Of a stretch of DNA of 64,000 nucleotides, positions 35,140-43,806 are shown in pieces. The stretch is from Nostoc punctiforme NIES-2108 (GTDB taxonomy: Bacteria; Cyanobacteriota; Cyanobacteriia; Cyanobacteriales; Nostocaceae). The stretch spans positions 1-64,000 of the forward strand of contig LXQE01000150.1 in the NCBI GenBank assembly GCA_003326195.1, written 5' to 3'. How positions within the stretch are numbered: position 1 is the first letter of the stretch; every line of letters begins with the position of its first letter. Under the pieces are notes generated by a model. That model ran no database searches. It was not told the origin of the DNA and worked only from the letters and a program-made list of their open reading frames with translations. Position numbers and translations under genes: made by a program.

Positions 35140-35548
35140 AGTGGAAGTTCCTTTATTCCCATTCGTTCCAAGGTGCTTCTAGCTACTAAAATCCAAGGTG
35201 CCACAATTGGCTGTCCCTGACTACAGTAGATTGTAGTTTCTCAATGAATTTTGGTGGCAGTATTAATTGTGACGCATATTAGATAAATATTTCATATATT
35301 GTCAGGCAATTCCTTAGAAATGGGGAATTGGTCATGGGGCATGGGGCATAGGGAATGGAGAAGATGATGGGGATGAGGAAGAAGCAGGGGAGCAGGGGAG
35401 CAGGGGAGATGAGGAGACAAGGGGGACAATGAGGACAAGGGGTAATTATTGAACAAGTCTTTCCCTTATCTCCTCCTCTTCCTTGTATCTTTTCAATGCC
35501 CCATGCCCAATGCCCAATGCCTCATGCCCAATGCCCAATACCTAATTG
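35140..35548. other. 409-bp intergenic region rich in simple repeats
   Basis: No gene is seen. It holds heptamer repeats (GGGCATG at 35337-35350, and CATGCCCAATGCCCAATG repeats at 35498-35540), an AGCAGGGG triplet at about 35383-35407, and one copy of a 120-bp dispersed repeat. The phosphatase promoter must lie in its right-hand third. Confidence 0.7.
35405..35525 (+). repeat. Dispersed 120-bp repeat, copy 1 (inverted relative to the copy at 39405)
   Basis: The sequence GAGACAAGGGGGACAATGAG followed by GACAAGGGGTAATTATTGAA and CAAGTCTTTCCCTT matches the reverse complement of 39405-39556 closely. The other copy has extra units of an 18-base motif (GGGGGACAATGAGGACAA). Both ends run into heptamer repeats. 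Confidence 0.75.
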
Positions 35549-36364
35549 TCAAGAGTCTGGCAATTGTGGAGGTTCAACTTTAAACCATTTTTGATAAATT
35601 TGCTTGTAAGTGCCATTGGATAACAAAGTTGCTAAACCTTTGTTAATTGCATCCAAATGGGGTGAATCCTTGGGCATAGCAATCCCGTAGTATTCTTGGG
35701 TAAGCAAATCCGCAACAACTTTAATGCCTTTGAGTTTGCCATTTTTAATCGCATACAAAGTCGCAAAAGCATCGCTAACTACAGCATCAACGTTGCCATT
35801 GAGTAAGTCTTGAAAAAATTCTGGACCAGAATTAAAAGTACTAATTTTGGCGTTGGGGATGGTTTTTGCAAAATCTGCCCCAGTGGAACCAATTTGGACA
35901 GCAATTTTTTTGCCTTTGAGACTATTGAAGTCTTGAATATTTTGATTGTCTTCACGGACAGCGATCGCAAGTCCGGCTTTAAAATAAGGTCGTGAAAAAG
36001 CAATTGTTTTCAGGCGTTCGGCGGTAATTGTGATTCCGCTAATTGCTGCATCGACTCTTTTAGCTTGCAAAGTCGAGATCATGCCATCAAAGGGTAGACT
36101 TTCAAACTGGACTGCAAAACCTCCTACTTTAGGAATGCCTGCGGCGGGCGACGCCAACGCATTCATCAAATCAATATCAAAACCTTCTAACTTACCGTCA
36201 GCTGTTTGGAATTCAAAAGGGACAAAGGTGGGGTCTGTGGCCACCTTAAGAGGTTTAGCGTCTGGGTTAGTAGCGGGATATAAACTCTGACAGCCAATAA
36301 TCAGTAGTAGGCAGCCTAAGCTGAGAATTAGCTGCTGCCACTTGAAGTTAATTAATTTCACCAT
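35549..36364 (-). CDS. Amino-acid-type ABC transporter substrate-binding protein (family 3), lipoprotein
   Basis: A 271-residue periplasmic binding protein. A lipoprotein signal ends in LLLIIGC (Cys at 25), so it is probably anchored by lipid. The SBP_bac_3 fold is clear: LKVATDPTFVPFEFQTADGK at the start of the mature part, GFDIDLMNALA, DAAISGITITAERLKTIAFS in the hinge region, IAVQIGSTGADFA and VVSDAFATLYAI. The Arg in ITAERL and Asp in VVSDAF normally hold the amino-acid ligand. Glutamine-, arginine- or polar-amino-acid uptake is plausible. No permease or ATPase is adjacent. Confidence 0.93.
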   Translation of the reverse strand: MVKLINFKWQQLILSLGCLLLIIGCQSLYPATNPDAKPLKVATDPTFVPFEFQTADGKLEGFDIDLMNALASPAAGIPKVGGFAVQFESLPFDGMISTLQAKRVDAAISGITITAERLKTIAFSRPYFKAGLAIAVREDNQNIQDFNSLKGKKIAVQIGSTGADFAKTIPNAKISTFNSGPEFFQDLLNGNVDAVVSDAFATLYAIKNGKLKGIKVVADLLTQEYYGIAMPKDSPHLDAINKGLATLLSNGTYKQIYQKWFKVEPPQLPDS

Positions 36365-36495
36365 AGTAATTTTGTTCTAGTAATCAATATTTACAATACT
36401 TGTCATGATGTTATAAGAAAGAATACATACGTATAAGTTTTCGCCAATTGCCTTTGTGTGCGTTCTATATTCTGACTCCCAATTTTGAATTACTT

Positions 36496-37698
36496 ATGGC
36501 TCCTACCACTTCTGCTTACCAAATTACTGATTTGTTTGCCGAAAGAGCTAGAAATCTGACACCCCCAACTTACGGCACTGAGTTAACCAAAATCATTACC
36601 GTCAGCTTTGCCTATGGTCTGGCTGACCCAATTCTCTTTCCCCATGCTGACTTGTCTGCTGCAAGTGCGGCTGTACTGGCAGAAGAAGCTCCGATCGCTC
36701 TCAATTACGGGCCACCTTCAGCCCAACTTTATGAACAAATAATTCTCCGCTTGCAAGCTCAAGGAATCCCTGCCGATCGCGATCGCGTGATTATTGGCTA
36801 CGGTTCCGGTCAGATTTTGGGCTTGCTACCAGATGTGTTTGTCGAACCTGGTGATGTAGTAATTGTGGAAGGGCCAACCTTCTTGGGAGTAGTTAGTAGA
36901 TTTGTCCAGGCTGGCGCACGCCTGATTACTATTCCTGTTGATGAGATGGGAATGGATGTAGATGCGTTAGAAGAAACTTTAAGCGAGTTGAAAAAACGGG
37001 GTATTCGACCCAGGTTTATTTACACGATCCCTACTTTTCATAATCCCACAGGCACTACTATGTCATTATCTCGCCGCCAAAAACTGGTAGCGTTAGCGGC
37101 TGAGTATGGCGTGTTGGTGGTAGAAGACGATGCCTACAGCGATTTGCGCTTTCAAGGCGAAGTTATGCCATCCTTGGCAAGCCTTGACAAGGAGGGGTGG
37201 GTGTTATACGTGAATACCTTCTCAAAAATCATTGCGCCTGGTATCCGACTAGGCTGGGCTTGTGGCAATCGAGCAATTATTGAGCGGTTGGCAATGTTCA
37301 AAAGTGAAGGACCTGTGGGGCCATTTGTCAGCCATGTGGTTGGCCGCTACTGTGCTACAGGCAAACTAGATTATCACATTCAGGAGCTAATCGCCTGCTA
37401 CAAGCATAAGTGTAATTTGTTGTTAGAAGCGATCGCTCATGAGTTTCCCAGTGATGTAGTTGCTTTGCGACCAGGTGGGGGCTTTTTCGTTTGGTGTAAA
37501 TTGCCGCCAGACATCAGCGCCAAAGCCCTCCTAACTGCTGCTAGTGAACACGGCGTCAGTTTTTTACCAGGGACTAGCTGCTATGCCGATGGACAGGGAG
37601 ATGATGCCATTAGGTTAGCTTTTAGCTTTCAAACAACCGAGAAGATTCTTGAGGGAATCGCTACTTTGGGAGCAGTGTTGCACGGATGGCAACGATAA
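36496..37698 (+). CDS. PLP-dependent aminotransferase, 2-aminoadipate/MocR-like class I
   Basis: A 400-residue fold-type I aminotransferase without the GntR DNA-binding domain of MocR regulators. IIGYGSGQILGLLPDVFVEPGD leads to the PLP-phosphate loop. Further landmarks are YTIPTFHNPTGTTMSLSRR (Asn of NPTG), VVEDDAYSDLRF (Asp and Tyr), NTFSKIIAPGIRLGW (Schiff-base Lys) and the C-terminal substrate-binding Arg in DAIRLAFSF. Likely a broad-range transaminase of the LysN/ARO8 group; the substrate is unknown. A TTG 16 codons upstream is possible, but the ATG gives the usual length. Confidence 0.92.
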   Translation: MAPTTSAYQITDLFAERARNLTPPTYGTELTKIITVSFAYGLADPILFPHADLSAASAAVLAEEAPIALNYGPPSAQLYEQIILRLQAQGIPADRDRVIIGYGSGQILGLLPDVFVEPGDVVIVEGPTFLGVVSRFVQAGARLITIPVDEMGMDVDALEETLSELKKRGIRPRFIYTIPTFHNPTGTTMSLSRRQKLVALAAEYGVLVVEDDAYSDLRFQGEVMPSLASLDKEGWVLYVNTFSKIIAPGIRLGWACGNRAIIERLAMFKSEGPVGPFVSHVVGRYCATGKLDYHIQELIACYKHKCNLLLEAIAHEFPSDVVALRPGGGFFVWCKLPPDISAKALLTAASEHGVSFLPGTSCYADGQGDDAIRLAFSFQTTEKILEGIATLGAVLHGWQR

Positions 37699-37726
37699 TC
37701 GTACCAATTTTAGATTTTGTGGAAAG

Positions 37727-37760
37727 TCCGATCTTCTAAGGTTTCCTTAGATCGGATTTT
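37727..37760 (+). terminator. Probable terminator after the aminotransferase gene
   Basis: TCCGATC-TTC-TAAGG pairs with CCTTA-GATCGGA (12 bp with a three-base bulge) around a TTT loop, and TTTT follows. It lies 28 bp past the stop codon. Confidence 0.65.
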
Positions 37761-37825
37761 CCAAATTACGAGCCGTAGCAATTCGCTAACTACTCTCACC
37801 TTTCCACATCCCGTAAAAAGTAGGC

Positions 37826-38281
37826 TCAGTACCAGTTAGTCCGGGTTACGACGGTTCCAGTGCCGCAGACGAGGGCAGCGCGGGAGAGCCGTCCACTGAG
37901 GTTATTGCCAACCTTCGTGTAGGCAAAGTTAATGCCCGGATCGACGGTCTCGCCAACATAGTCCCAACTGGTGGGCTTGGGGTTACTGCTCCGGGTGCGA
38001 TCAAGGTAGACTTTGCAGTAAGGCGGCGCGTTGTCGATTCGCGCGAATGAACCGCATTGGCCGCTGTAGAAGTACTTCAGCGTTATGTTGCTTCCAGCCC
38101 AGGTTGCCCTCTTACTCTGCTGGAGGTTGTAACGGCAGGGCGTGGACTCCGGGTAGCGACCTTCATAAGGGTAGTTTGGATAGCCCGGACTGTTAAAAGG
38201 CGCAGCCTGAGCAGCGGTCGCAAACGCTAGCGATGTGGAGATGAATAGGCCGACAACCCTGGTGATTGTTCTGATCGCCAT
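37826..38281 (-). CDS. Secreted hypothetical protein, GC-rich (possible DUF2690 relative)
   Basis: A 151-residue protein with a clear Sec signal peptide (VVGLFISTSLAFATAAQAAP, cut after AQA). The mature part has four cysteines (STPCRYN, SGQCGSF, PPYCKVY and LVCGTGT), spaced for two disulphides, and a central LKYFYSGQCGSFARI that recalls DUF2690 (WAR motif proteins of actinobacteria). Function unknown. Base composition is clearly above the rest of the window (about 55-60 percent GC by eye) with GC-ending codons, and HIP1 sites are absent. This suggests recent transfer from a GC-rich bacterium. Confidence 0.8.
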   Translation of the reverse strand: MAIRTITRVVGLFISTSLAFATAAQAAPFNSPGYPNYPYEGRYPESTPCRYNLQQSKRATWAGSNITLKYFYSGQCGSFARIDNAPPYCKVYLDRTRSSNPKPTSWDYVGETVDPGINFAYTKVGNNLSGRLSRAALVCGTGTVVTRTNWY

Positions 38282-38647
38282 GAGTGGTTTCCAAATTCAA
38301 TTTTATATTTATTTACTAGATTAAATATTTATAGTAAGTAGGCAAAAAAATTTCCAAGTATGTAACAAAAGTCTAAAGTAATTAACCCTGTTTAATTACT
38401 CTGATAAAAGAAAAATAAGAGCTTACTTTTCAACGGTAAATAAAGCGATAATTGAAGCGTTTATTTTCTAACAGAATCCGAAAATCAAGGTTTTTGGTCA
38501 AAGTTTTATACTCAGAACCAGCCCTTTTAAGGTGACTCAGCATTTTTTTGGGAATTTATTTAACTGCATTAGTCCCAGATAACACAGAAATAAGAAGAAT
38601 GATTGTCCAAAAATTTTACCCGTCTTGAAAGGGCTAATTCTGAATCT
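38282..38647. other. 366-bp AT-rich intergenic region
   Basis: No gene is visible. It contains a pair of inverted arms at 38510-38531 and 38624-38645 described separately. The left part is very AT-rich and carries the start-side sequence of the secreted protein gene. Confidence 0.5.
38510..38645 (-). repeat. Inverted arms of 22 bp separated by 92 bp, next to the J-domain gene stop
   Basis: The arms match at 18 of 22 positions. On the minus-strand RNA three of the four mismatches become G-U pairs, giving an almost fully paired stem. The left arm on that strand starts 2 bases after the stop codon of the J-domain gene, so it would be a 3' UTR structure. Confidence 0.55.
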
Positions 38648-39271
38648 TTAAAAAATTTGTTCCAAGCGCTGGAAATCCCGCTGGACTTCATACCAGAGAC
38701 TTTTATTATGAGGATCTGTTTTCAAAGCTTTTTTGAGATAAATTTTGGCTTTGAGTAGTTGTTTTTCGGAAATTAGCGCCCGTCCCCAAATTTGATAGGC
38801 GATCGCTAGCCATTGGCGAACTTCTGCATCTGTTGACAACCGATCTGCTAAAGCTTCCGCCAGGGCGATCGCTTGCGGAAATCGTCTTTCTTGCAAAAAT
38901 CGCTGCAATTGCTCATAAGTCTTCCACTTCAGCCGTTCTTCTATTTCCAACAGATTCGGCGGCTTTGGTTTCCCTGATTCTTGGCTTGTCACCGTTGTAA
39001 CTGGTGTTTTCTGCCGCTGCGTTGCCTTGGCGTCGTCACGTCCAGACGTTGACACCTGACTTGAATGTGCGCCAATTTCCTCTGGTAGTACTACCGTCAG
39101 CAGGAGTTTGTAGGCCTCTGTCAAGGCAATAAACTTATCTTTGGCTTTGTTGTCATCTGGGTTGATATCGGGATGATATTGCTGCGCCAGTCGTCGGTAA
39201 GACGCTTTGATGTCAGCAAAAGAAGCTCCCGATCTTAAACCTAGTAAACGGTAGCAATCTCCAAGATCCAT
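38648..39271 (-). CDS. J-domain (DnaJ-like) protein with C-terminal TPR
   Basis: A 207-residue cochaperone-like protein. The N-terminal J domain (residues 4-65) has the essential HPD at 33-35 in QQYHPDINPDD and stimulates a DnaK-type ATPase. There is no Gly/Phe or zinc-finger region, so it is a type III J protein. After a Ser/Thr-rich linker, residues about 110-205 form TPR-like helices (FPQAIALAEALADRL, LLKAKIYLKKALKTDPHN). Proteins of this build recruit DnaK to particular partners. Divergent orientation relative to nothing upstream; a repeat region separates it from clpP. Confidence 0.93.
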   Translation of the reverse strand: MDLGDCYRLLGLRSGASFADIKASYRRLAQQYHPDINPDDNKAKDKFIALTEAYKLLLTVVLPEEIGAHSSQVSTSGRDDAKATQRQKTPVTTVTSQESGKPKPPNLLEIEERLKWKTYEQLQRFLQERRFPQAIALAEALADRLSTDAEVRQWLAIAYQIWGRALISEKQLLKAKIYLKKALKTDPHNKSLWYEVQRDFQRLEQIF

Positions 39272-39404
39272 CTTGAGCTATCAGCTATCGAATATTTCGC
39301 TATTGGCTATTATCTGTCAGTATCAGCTTCAAGCCCGGACTATTAATGATAAGGGCTAATTTTCTATTTTAAAGTTCAATGTTGACAGTTTTTTCATAAA
39401 AGGG

Positions 39405-39556
39405 CATTGGGCATTGGGCATTGGGCATTGAGAAGAGACAAGGTAGACAAGGAAGAGGGGGGAGACAAGGGAGAGACTTGTTCAATAATTACCCTTTGTC
39501 CCCCTTGTCCTCATTGTCCCCCTTGTCCTCATTGTCCCCCTTGTCTCCTCATCTGC
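39405..39556 (-). repeat. Dispersed repeat, copy 2, with internal 18-base tandem units
   Basis: The reverse complement matches 35405-35525, with additional copies of the GACAATGAGGACAAGGGG unit. Read forward it gives CCCCCTTGTCCTCATTGT repeated. Short Cys/Pro/Leu-rich frames across it are artefacts of the repeat. Confidence 0.75.
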
Positions 39557-39589
39557 TCTGTTCCTCTGCTCCTCTGCCCCTCTACCTCC

Positions 39590-40201
39590 CTACTCCCCAG
39601 TTATTACCGAGGTTCGTTCTTCAATCACACGGTCAATTAAACCGTATTCTTTTGCTTCTTCAGCAGACATGAAAAAGTCACGATCCATATCTTTTTCAAT
39701 CTTTTCTATGGTCTGACCTGTTTTATCGGCATAAATGCCATTGAGCTGGTGACGAATCCGCAGAATCTCTCTAGCTTCAATTTCGATATCGGTTGCTTGT
39801 CCGCGAGTGCCACCTGAAGGCTGGTGAATCATAATCCGCGAGTGAGGCAATGCTAACCGTTTGCCTTTGGTGCCAGCTGCCAGCAGAAAAGACCCCATTG
39901 AAGCAGCTAATCCCACGCAAATAGTGACCACATCTGATTTGATATGTTGCATGGTGTCAAAAATAGCCATGCCAGATGTAACCATTCCACCTGGAGAATT
40001 GATGTATAAATAAATATCTTTACCTGGATCGTCTGAATCCAGATACAGCATTACAGCAATAATTTGATTGGCAATTTCATCATCAATATCTCGCCCCAAG
40101 AAAATAATCCTTTCCCGATAAAGGCGATCGTAGATGCTAATCCAATCTGTATATTGTCCACCGGGCATCCGGTAAGGAACTTTAGGAACGCCTATAGGCA
40201 T
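39590..40201 (-). CDS. clpP: ATP-dependent Clp protease proteolytic subunit (ClpP, catalytic)
   Basis: A 203-residue serine protease subunit that forms the tetradecameric Clp chamber with ClpC/ClpX. The catalytic triad is complete: S101 in GLAASMGSF, H126 in RIMIHQPSGG and D175 in DMDRDFFM. It lies 141 bp downstream of clpR on the same strand, an arrangement matching the cyanobacterial clpR-clpP3 operon, so this is probably the ClpP3-type subunit that forms the mixed ClpP3/R core. The intervening DNA is filled by a TTAGTCA tandem repeat. Confidence 0.96.
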   Translation of the reverse strand: MPIGVPKVPYRMPGGQYTDWISIYDRLYRERIIFLGRDIDDEIANQIIAVMLYLDSDDPGKDIYLYINSPGGMVTSGMAIFDTMQHIKSDVVTICVGLAASMGSFLLAAGTKGKRLALPHSRIMIHQPSGGTRGQATDIEIEAREILRIRHQLNGIYADKTGQTIEKIEKDMDRDFFMSAEEAKEYGLIDRVIEERTSVITGE

Positions 40202-40219
40202 AATTTACTCCGTTTTTAA

Positions 40220-40289
40220 TTAGTCATTAGTCATTAGTCATTAGTCATTAGTCATTAGTCATTGGTCATTAGTCATTGGTCATTGGCCA
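40220..40289. repeat. Ten tandem copies of a TTAGTCA heptamer
   Basis: Ten contiguous 7-base units between clpR and clpP, the last ones drifting to TTGGTCA and TTGGCCA. A typical short tandemly repeated repetitive sequence of filamentous cyanobacteria. Confidence 0.95.
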
Positions 40290-40342
40290 TTAATAATTTT
40301 TAGTTATTAACAAAGGACGAAGGACAAAGGACGAATGACAAA

Positions 40343-41005
40343 TTAAAGGACACTGGCAGGGAGTGGGGGATTTGCGAGTTCTTCTTTCTCAAAAACTCGG
40401 TCAATCAGTCCGTATTCCTTCGCTTCGTAAGGTGTTAAATACAACAACCTGTCCATGTCTTTAGTAATTTTTTCTGGAGCCTGTCCAGTGGTGCGATGTA
40501 AGATATCAACTAAGGCCCCTTTATTTACCAAAACTTCCCTAGCGCGAATCTGAATATCCGTTGCTTGACCTTGGGCGTAGCTCTTGGGCTGATGCAGGAT
40601 AATCGAGGAGTGAGGCAAACTAGCGCGGCAACCTTTTGTACCAGCACTGAGAAGCATCGCTGCCATACCCATCGCCGAACCGACGCAGATGGTGTGGATA
40701 GGAGGTTTGATATATTTCATGGTGTCATAGATGGCGAAGGCTTCGGTTTCAAAGCCAATGGGTTCGCCACTGTAACCGGAAGTGCCGGTGGAGTTGATAT
40801 AGATTTTAATCGGTTTGTCGGGGTCGTCGGATTGCAAAAACAGCAATTCGGCCACGATTAATTCCGTAACAGCAGGCACCAGTGGCATCCCAATATAGAC
40901 GATTCGCTCCTTCAATAAAAGGGAAGGTAAATCTGGCGGTGGTGTCCGGTAAAAGTTATCGCCGTAATATGGGGCTTGAACAGCCTTAATTGGGGAAATG
41001 TCCAT
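40343..41005 (-). CDS. clpR: ClpR, non-catalytic ClpP-like subunit
   Basis: A 220-residue ClpP paralogue that has lost its active site. The nucleophile position is Gly113 (VGSAMGMAAM where ClpP has GLAASMGSF). The His is kept (ILHQPK) but the Asp position is Leu (DRLLYL). It carries the ClpR-specific insertion in YINSTGTSGYSGEPIGFETEA. In cyanobacteria and plastids ClpR subunits build a mixed ring with a catalytic ClpP, and together they are essential. It lies upstream of clpP, very probably as one operon. Confidence 0.95.
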   Translation of the reverse strand: MDISPIKAVQAPYYGDNFYRTPPPDLPSLLLKERIVYIGMPLVPAVTELIVAELLFLQSDDPDKPIKIYINSTGTSGYSGEPIGFETEAFAIYDTMKYIKPPIHTICVGSAMGMAAMLLSAGTKGCRASLPHSSIILHQPKSYAQGQATDIQIRAREVLVNKGALVDILHRTTGQAPEKITKDMDRLLYLTPYEAKEYGLIDRVFEKEELANPPLPASVL

Positions 41006-41243
41006 AGCAACTGATCGCCTGAAACTATGCCGTTAACTGTAATACATCCTAGCGTGATGCTAGCCTTCCTCAAGGTGCGGATTTCTCCCTAATGCTGAAG
41101 GTGGCTTCGCATCTGCCAATGCTTGGCTTCTAAGATATTCTGATTATATTAGTGTATTTGTGTTGGATAGGTTTTCCGTAGAGCTAAAGTAGTGCTTTGA
41201 AGTTATTTTTTAGTATGTATATCCTGAATAGGGACTCTGAGTT

Positions 41244-42500
41244 ATGAAGGTTAATTTGCAGCCTGCCTTGAATGATGGTAATTTGGACGCAAATCAACTG
41301 AACAGTCAACGTCAGTTGGGAATTTCGATTTCGGCGATCGCAGAGACTCAAGACCGCCATGTACCCTTGAATTTATGCTTAATTCTCGATCATAGTGGTT
41401 CGATGAACGGGCGATCGCTAGAAACTGTCAAAAAAGCAGCCAATCGTCTGGTAGATAGACTCAATCCTGGCGATCGCCTCAGTGTGGTAGTTTTCGATCA
41501 CCGTGCCAAAGTTTTAGTACCCAGTCAAAGTGTCGAAAATCCAGAGAAAATCAAACAGCAAATTAATCGCCTAGCCGCCGATGGTGGAACTTCCATTGAT
41601 GAAGGGTTGCGCTTGGGAATTGAGGAGTTGGCGAAGGGCAAAAAAGATACTGTTTCCCAAGCTTTTTTGTTAACCGACGGAGAAAATGAACACGGTGATA
41701 ACAATCGCTGTTTGAAATTCGCCCAATTGGCTGCTAGCTATAATTTGACTTTGAATACTTTGGGATTTGGTGACAACTGGAACCAAGATGTTTTAGAAAA
41801 AATCGCCGATGCTGGCTTAGGTACTTTATCTTATATTCAAAAACCCGAACAGGCAGCGGAAGAGTTTAATCGCCTGTTCAGCCGTATTCAAACTGTGGGA
41901 TTGACTAATGCTTATCTCTTATTTTCCCTAATGCCCCATGTCCGGCTAGCGGAACTCAAACCTATCGCCCAAGTTTCCCCAGACACAATCGAGTTACCAC
42001 TGCAACAAGAAGCTGATGGACGTTTCGCTGTGCGGTTGGGAGATTTAATGAAAGATGCAGAACGGGTAATCTTAGCTAATATTTATTTGGGACAATTGCC
42101 AACAGGTGAACAAGCGATCGCTAATGTGCAAGTCCGCTACGACGATCCAGCCGCCAACAAAGTAGGTTTAGTTACACCAAATATCCCAGTTTATGCCCAT
42201 GTAGTGAAAAATTACCAAGCAGACCCGAATCCCCAGGTACAACAGTCTATTTTGGCATTAGCTAAGTATCGCCAAACCCAGCTAGCCGAGACGAAATTGC
42301 AACAGGGCGATCGCAGTGGTGCAGCGACGATGTTACAAACGGCTGCTAAAACTGCTTTGCAAATGGGAGATACTGGGGCGGCGACGGTGTTGCAAACTTC
42401 TGCCACCCAACTACAATCTGGTGGAGATTTATCTGAAAGCGATCGCAAGAAAACCAGAATTGTCTCCAAAACAATTTTGCAAGATACCCCTCCGCAATGA
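41244..42500 (+). CDS. von Willebrand factor A (VWA) domain protein, first of a tandem pair
   Basis: A 418-residue cytoplasmic protein without signal peptide. The VWA domain (about 42-215) has an intact MIDAS: D-x-S-x-S in LILDHSGSM at 49-53, the Thr in DGGTSIDEG, and the Asp in FLLTDGENEHG. Residues 220-320 form a beta-rich region, and 330-400 are TPR-like helices (QSILALAKYRQTQLAETKLQ, GAATMLQTAAKTALQMG). VWA proteins bind partner proteins through a metal ion, and the cyanobacterial pair is of unknown purpose. It overlaps the next gene by ATGA. Confidence 0.92.
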   Translation: MKVNLQPALNDGNLDANQLNSQRQLGISISAIAETQDRHVPLNLCLILDHSGSMNGRSLETVKKAANRLVDRLNPGDRLSVVVFDHRAKVLVPSQSVENPEKIKQQINRLAADGGTSIDEGLRLGIEELAKGKKDTVSQAFLLTDGENEHGDNNRCLKFAQLAASYNLTLNTLGFGDNWNQDVLEKIADAGLGTLSYIQKPEQAAEEFNRLFSRIQTVGLTNAYLLFSLMPHVRLAELKPIAQVSPDTIELPLQQEADGRFAVRLGDLMKDAERVILANIYLGQLPTGEQAIANVQVRYDDPAANKVGLVTPNIPVYAHVVKNYQADPNPQVQQSILALAKYRQTQLAETKLQQGDRSGAATMLQTAAKTALQMGDTGAATVLQTSATQLQSGGDLSESDRKKTRIVSKTILQDTPPQ

Positions 42501-43777
42501 AAGTTAAATTGCTCTCGGCGTTAAATGACAATAATGTTGATGTGGCTCAAACAAGTAGCCAACGTCAACTAGCAATGACGATTTTTGCGATCGCTGGTGA
42601 GTCCGATCGAAATCTTCCTCTTAATCTCTGCTTGATTTTGGATAAAAGTGGTTCCATGCATGGACAACCAATTAAAACGGTGATCCAAGCTGTGGAAGGA
42701 TTAATCGATCGGTTGAAAGTAGGCGATCGCATTTCAGTTGTGGCTTTTTCCGGTACTGCGGAAGTCATTATCCCCAACCAAGCGATTGAAGACCCCGAAA
42801 GCATCAAATCTCAAATAAAAAGTAAACTGACTGCTAGTGGCGGCACTGCGATCGCTGAAGGTTTGGAACTGGGAATTACAGAATTGATGAAGGGTACAAG
42901 AGGCGCTGTTTCTCAGGCATTTCTGCTGACGGATGGGCATGGTGAAAGCGGTTTGCGGATTTGGAAATGGGATATTGGGCGAGATGACAATAAACGCTGT
43001 CTGAAACTGGCGCAAAAGGCTGCCAAGCTGAACCTAACTATCAACACTTTCGGATTTGGCAATAGCTGGAATCAGGATTTGCTGGAAAAAATTGCTGATG
43101 TTGGTGGTGGGACTTTAGCTTATATTGAACGCCCCGAACAAGCTGTGGAGCAATTTAGCCGACTGTTTGGACGGATTCAATCGATTGGGCTAACTAATGC
43201 CTACTTGCTGTTATCTTTAGTGCCTAATGTCCGATTAGCGGAACTGAAACCTATTGCCCAAGTTGCCCCAGACACAATCGAGTTACCAGTGGAACCCGAA
43301 GCTGATGGTAGCTTTGCTGTCCGTTTAGGAGATTTGATGCAGGATGTAGAACGGGTAGTTTTGGCGAACATTTATCTGGGACAATTGCCAGAAGGTAAAC
43401 AAGCGATCGCTCATCTACAAATTCGCTATGATGACCCCTTGCTTAACGAAAAAGGCTTACTTTCGCCCTTGATGCCAGTGTATGCAGATGTAGTGCGGGC
43501 GTATCAACCGACATCTAATCCCCAGGTGCAGCAGTCTATTTTAGCATTAGCGAAGTATCGCCAAACCCAGTTAGCTGAGGCGAAATTGCAACAAGGCGAT
43601 CGCACTGGTGCAGCAACGATGTTGCAAACAGCTGCCAAAACCGCATTACAAATTGGAGATAAAGGTGCAGCGACAGTGTTGCAAACTTCCGCCACTCGCC
43701 TGCAAGCTGGAGAAGAACTTTCCGAAGCAGACCTCAAGAAAACTAGAATTGTATCAAAGACTGTTTTACAAGAATAG
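42497..43777 (+). CDS. VWA domain protein, second of a tandem pair
   Basis: A 426-residue paralogue of its upstream neighbour, very similar along its whole length, with identical MIDAS placing (DKSGSM at 49-54, ASGGTAIAEG, FLLTDGHGESG). It differs by an insertion of about 10 residues after LTDGHGES (LRIWKWDIGRDDN). The start ATG overlaps the previous stop (ATGA), so translation is coupled and the two proteins may work as a heteromer in fixed ratio. The duplication predates considerable divergence. Followed 29 bp later by the SMI1-like gene. Confidence 0.92.
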   Translation: MKVKLLSALNDNNVDVAQTSSQRQLAMTIFAIAGESDRNLPLNLCLILDKSGSMHGQPIKTVIQAVEGLIDRLKVGDRISVVAFSGTAEVIIPNQAIEDPESIKSQIKSKLTASGGTAIAEGLELGITELMKGTRGAVSQAFLLTDGHGESGLRIWKWDIGRDDNKRCLKLAQKAAKLNLTINTFGFGNSWNQDLLEKIADVGGGTLAYIERPEQAVEQFSRLFGRIQSIGLTNAYLLLSLVPNVRLAELKPIAQVAPDTIELPVEPEADGSFAVRLGDLMQDVERVVLANIYLGQLPEGKQAIAHLQIRYDDPLLNEKGLLSPLMPVYADVVRAYQPTSNPQVQQSILALAKYRQTQLAEAKLQQGDRTGAATMLQTAAKTALQIGDKGAATVLQTSATRLQAGEELSEADLKKTRIVSKTVLQE

Positions 43778-43806
43778 TAAAAATTGATTTTGTTTGGAGG
43801 TGTAGA

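Noticed and set aside
39407..39672. Two overlapping Cys/Pro/Leu-rich small frames
   Set aside because: They are translations of the 18-base repeat and its flanks in two frames.
40220..40289. CRISPR-like array between clpR and clpP
   Set aside because: Units are contiguous 7-mers without spacers; it is a short tandem repeat.
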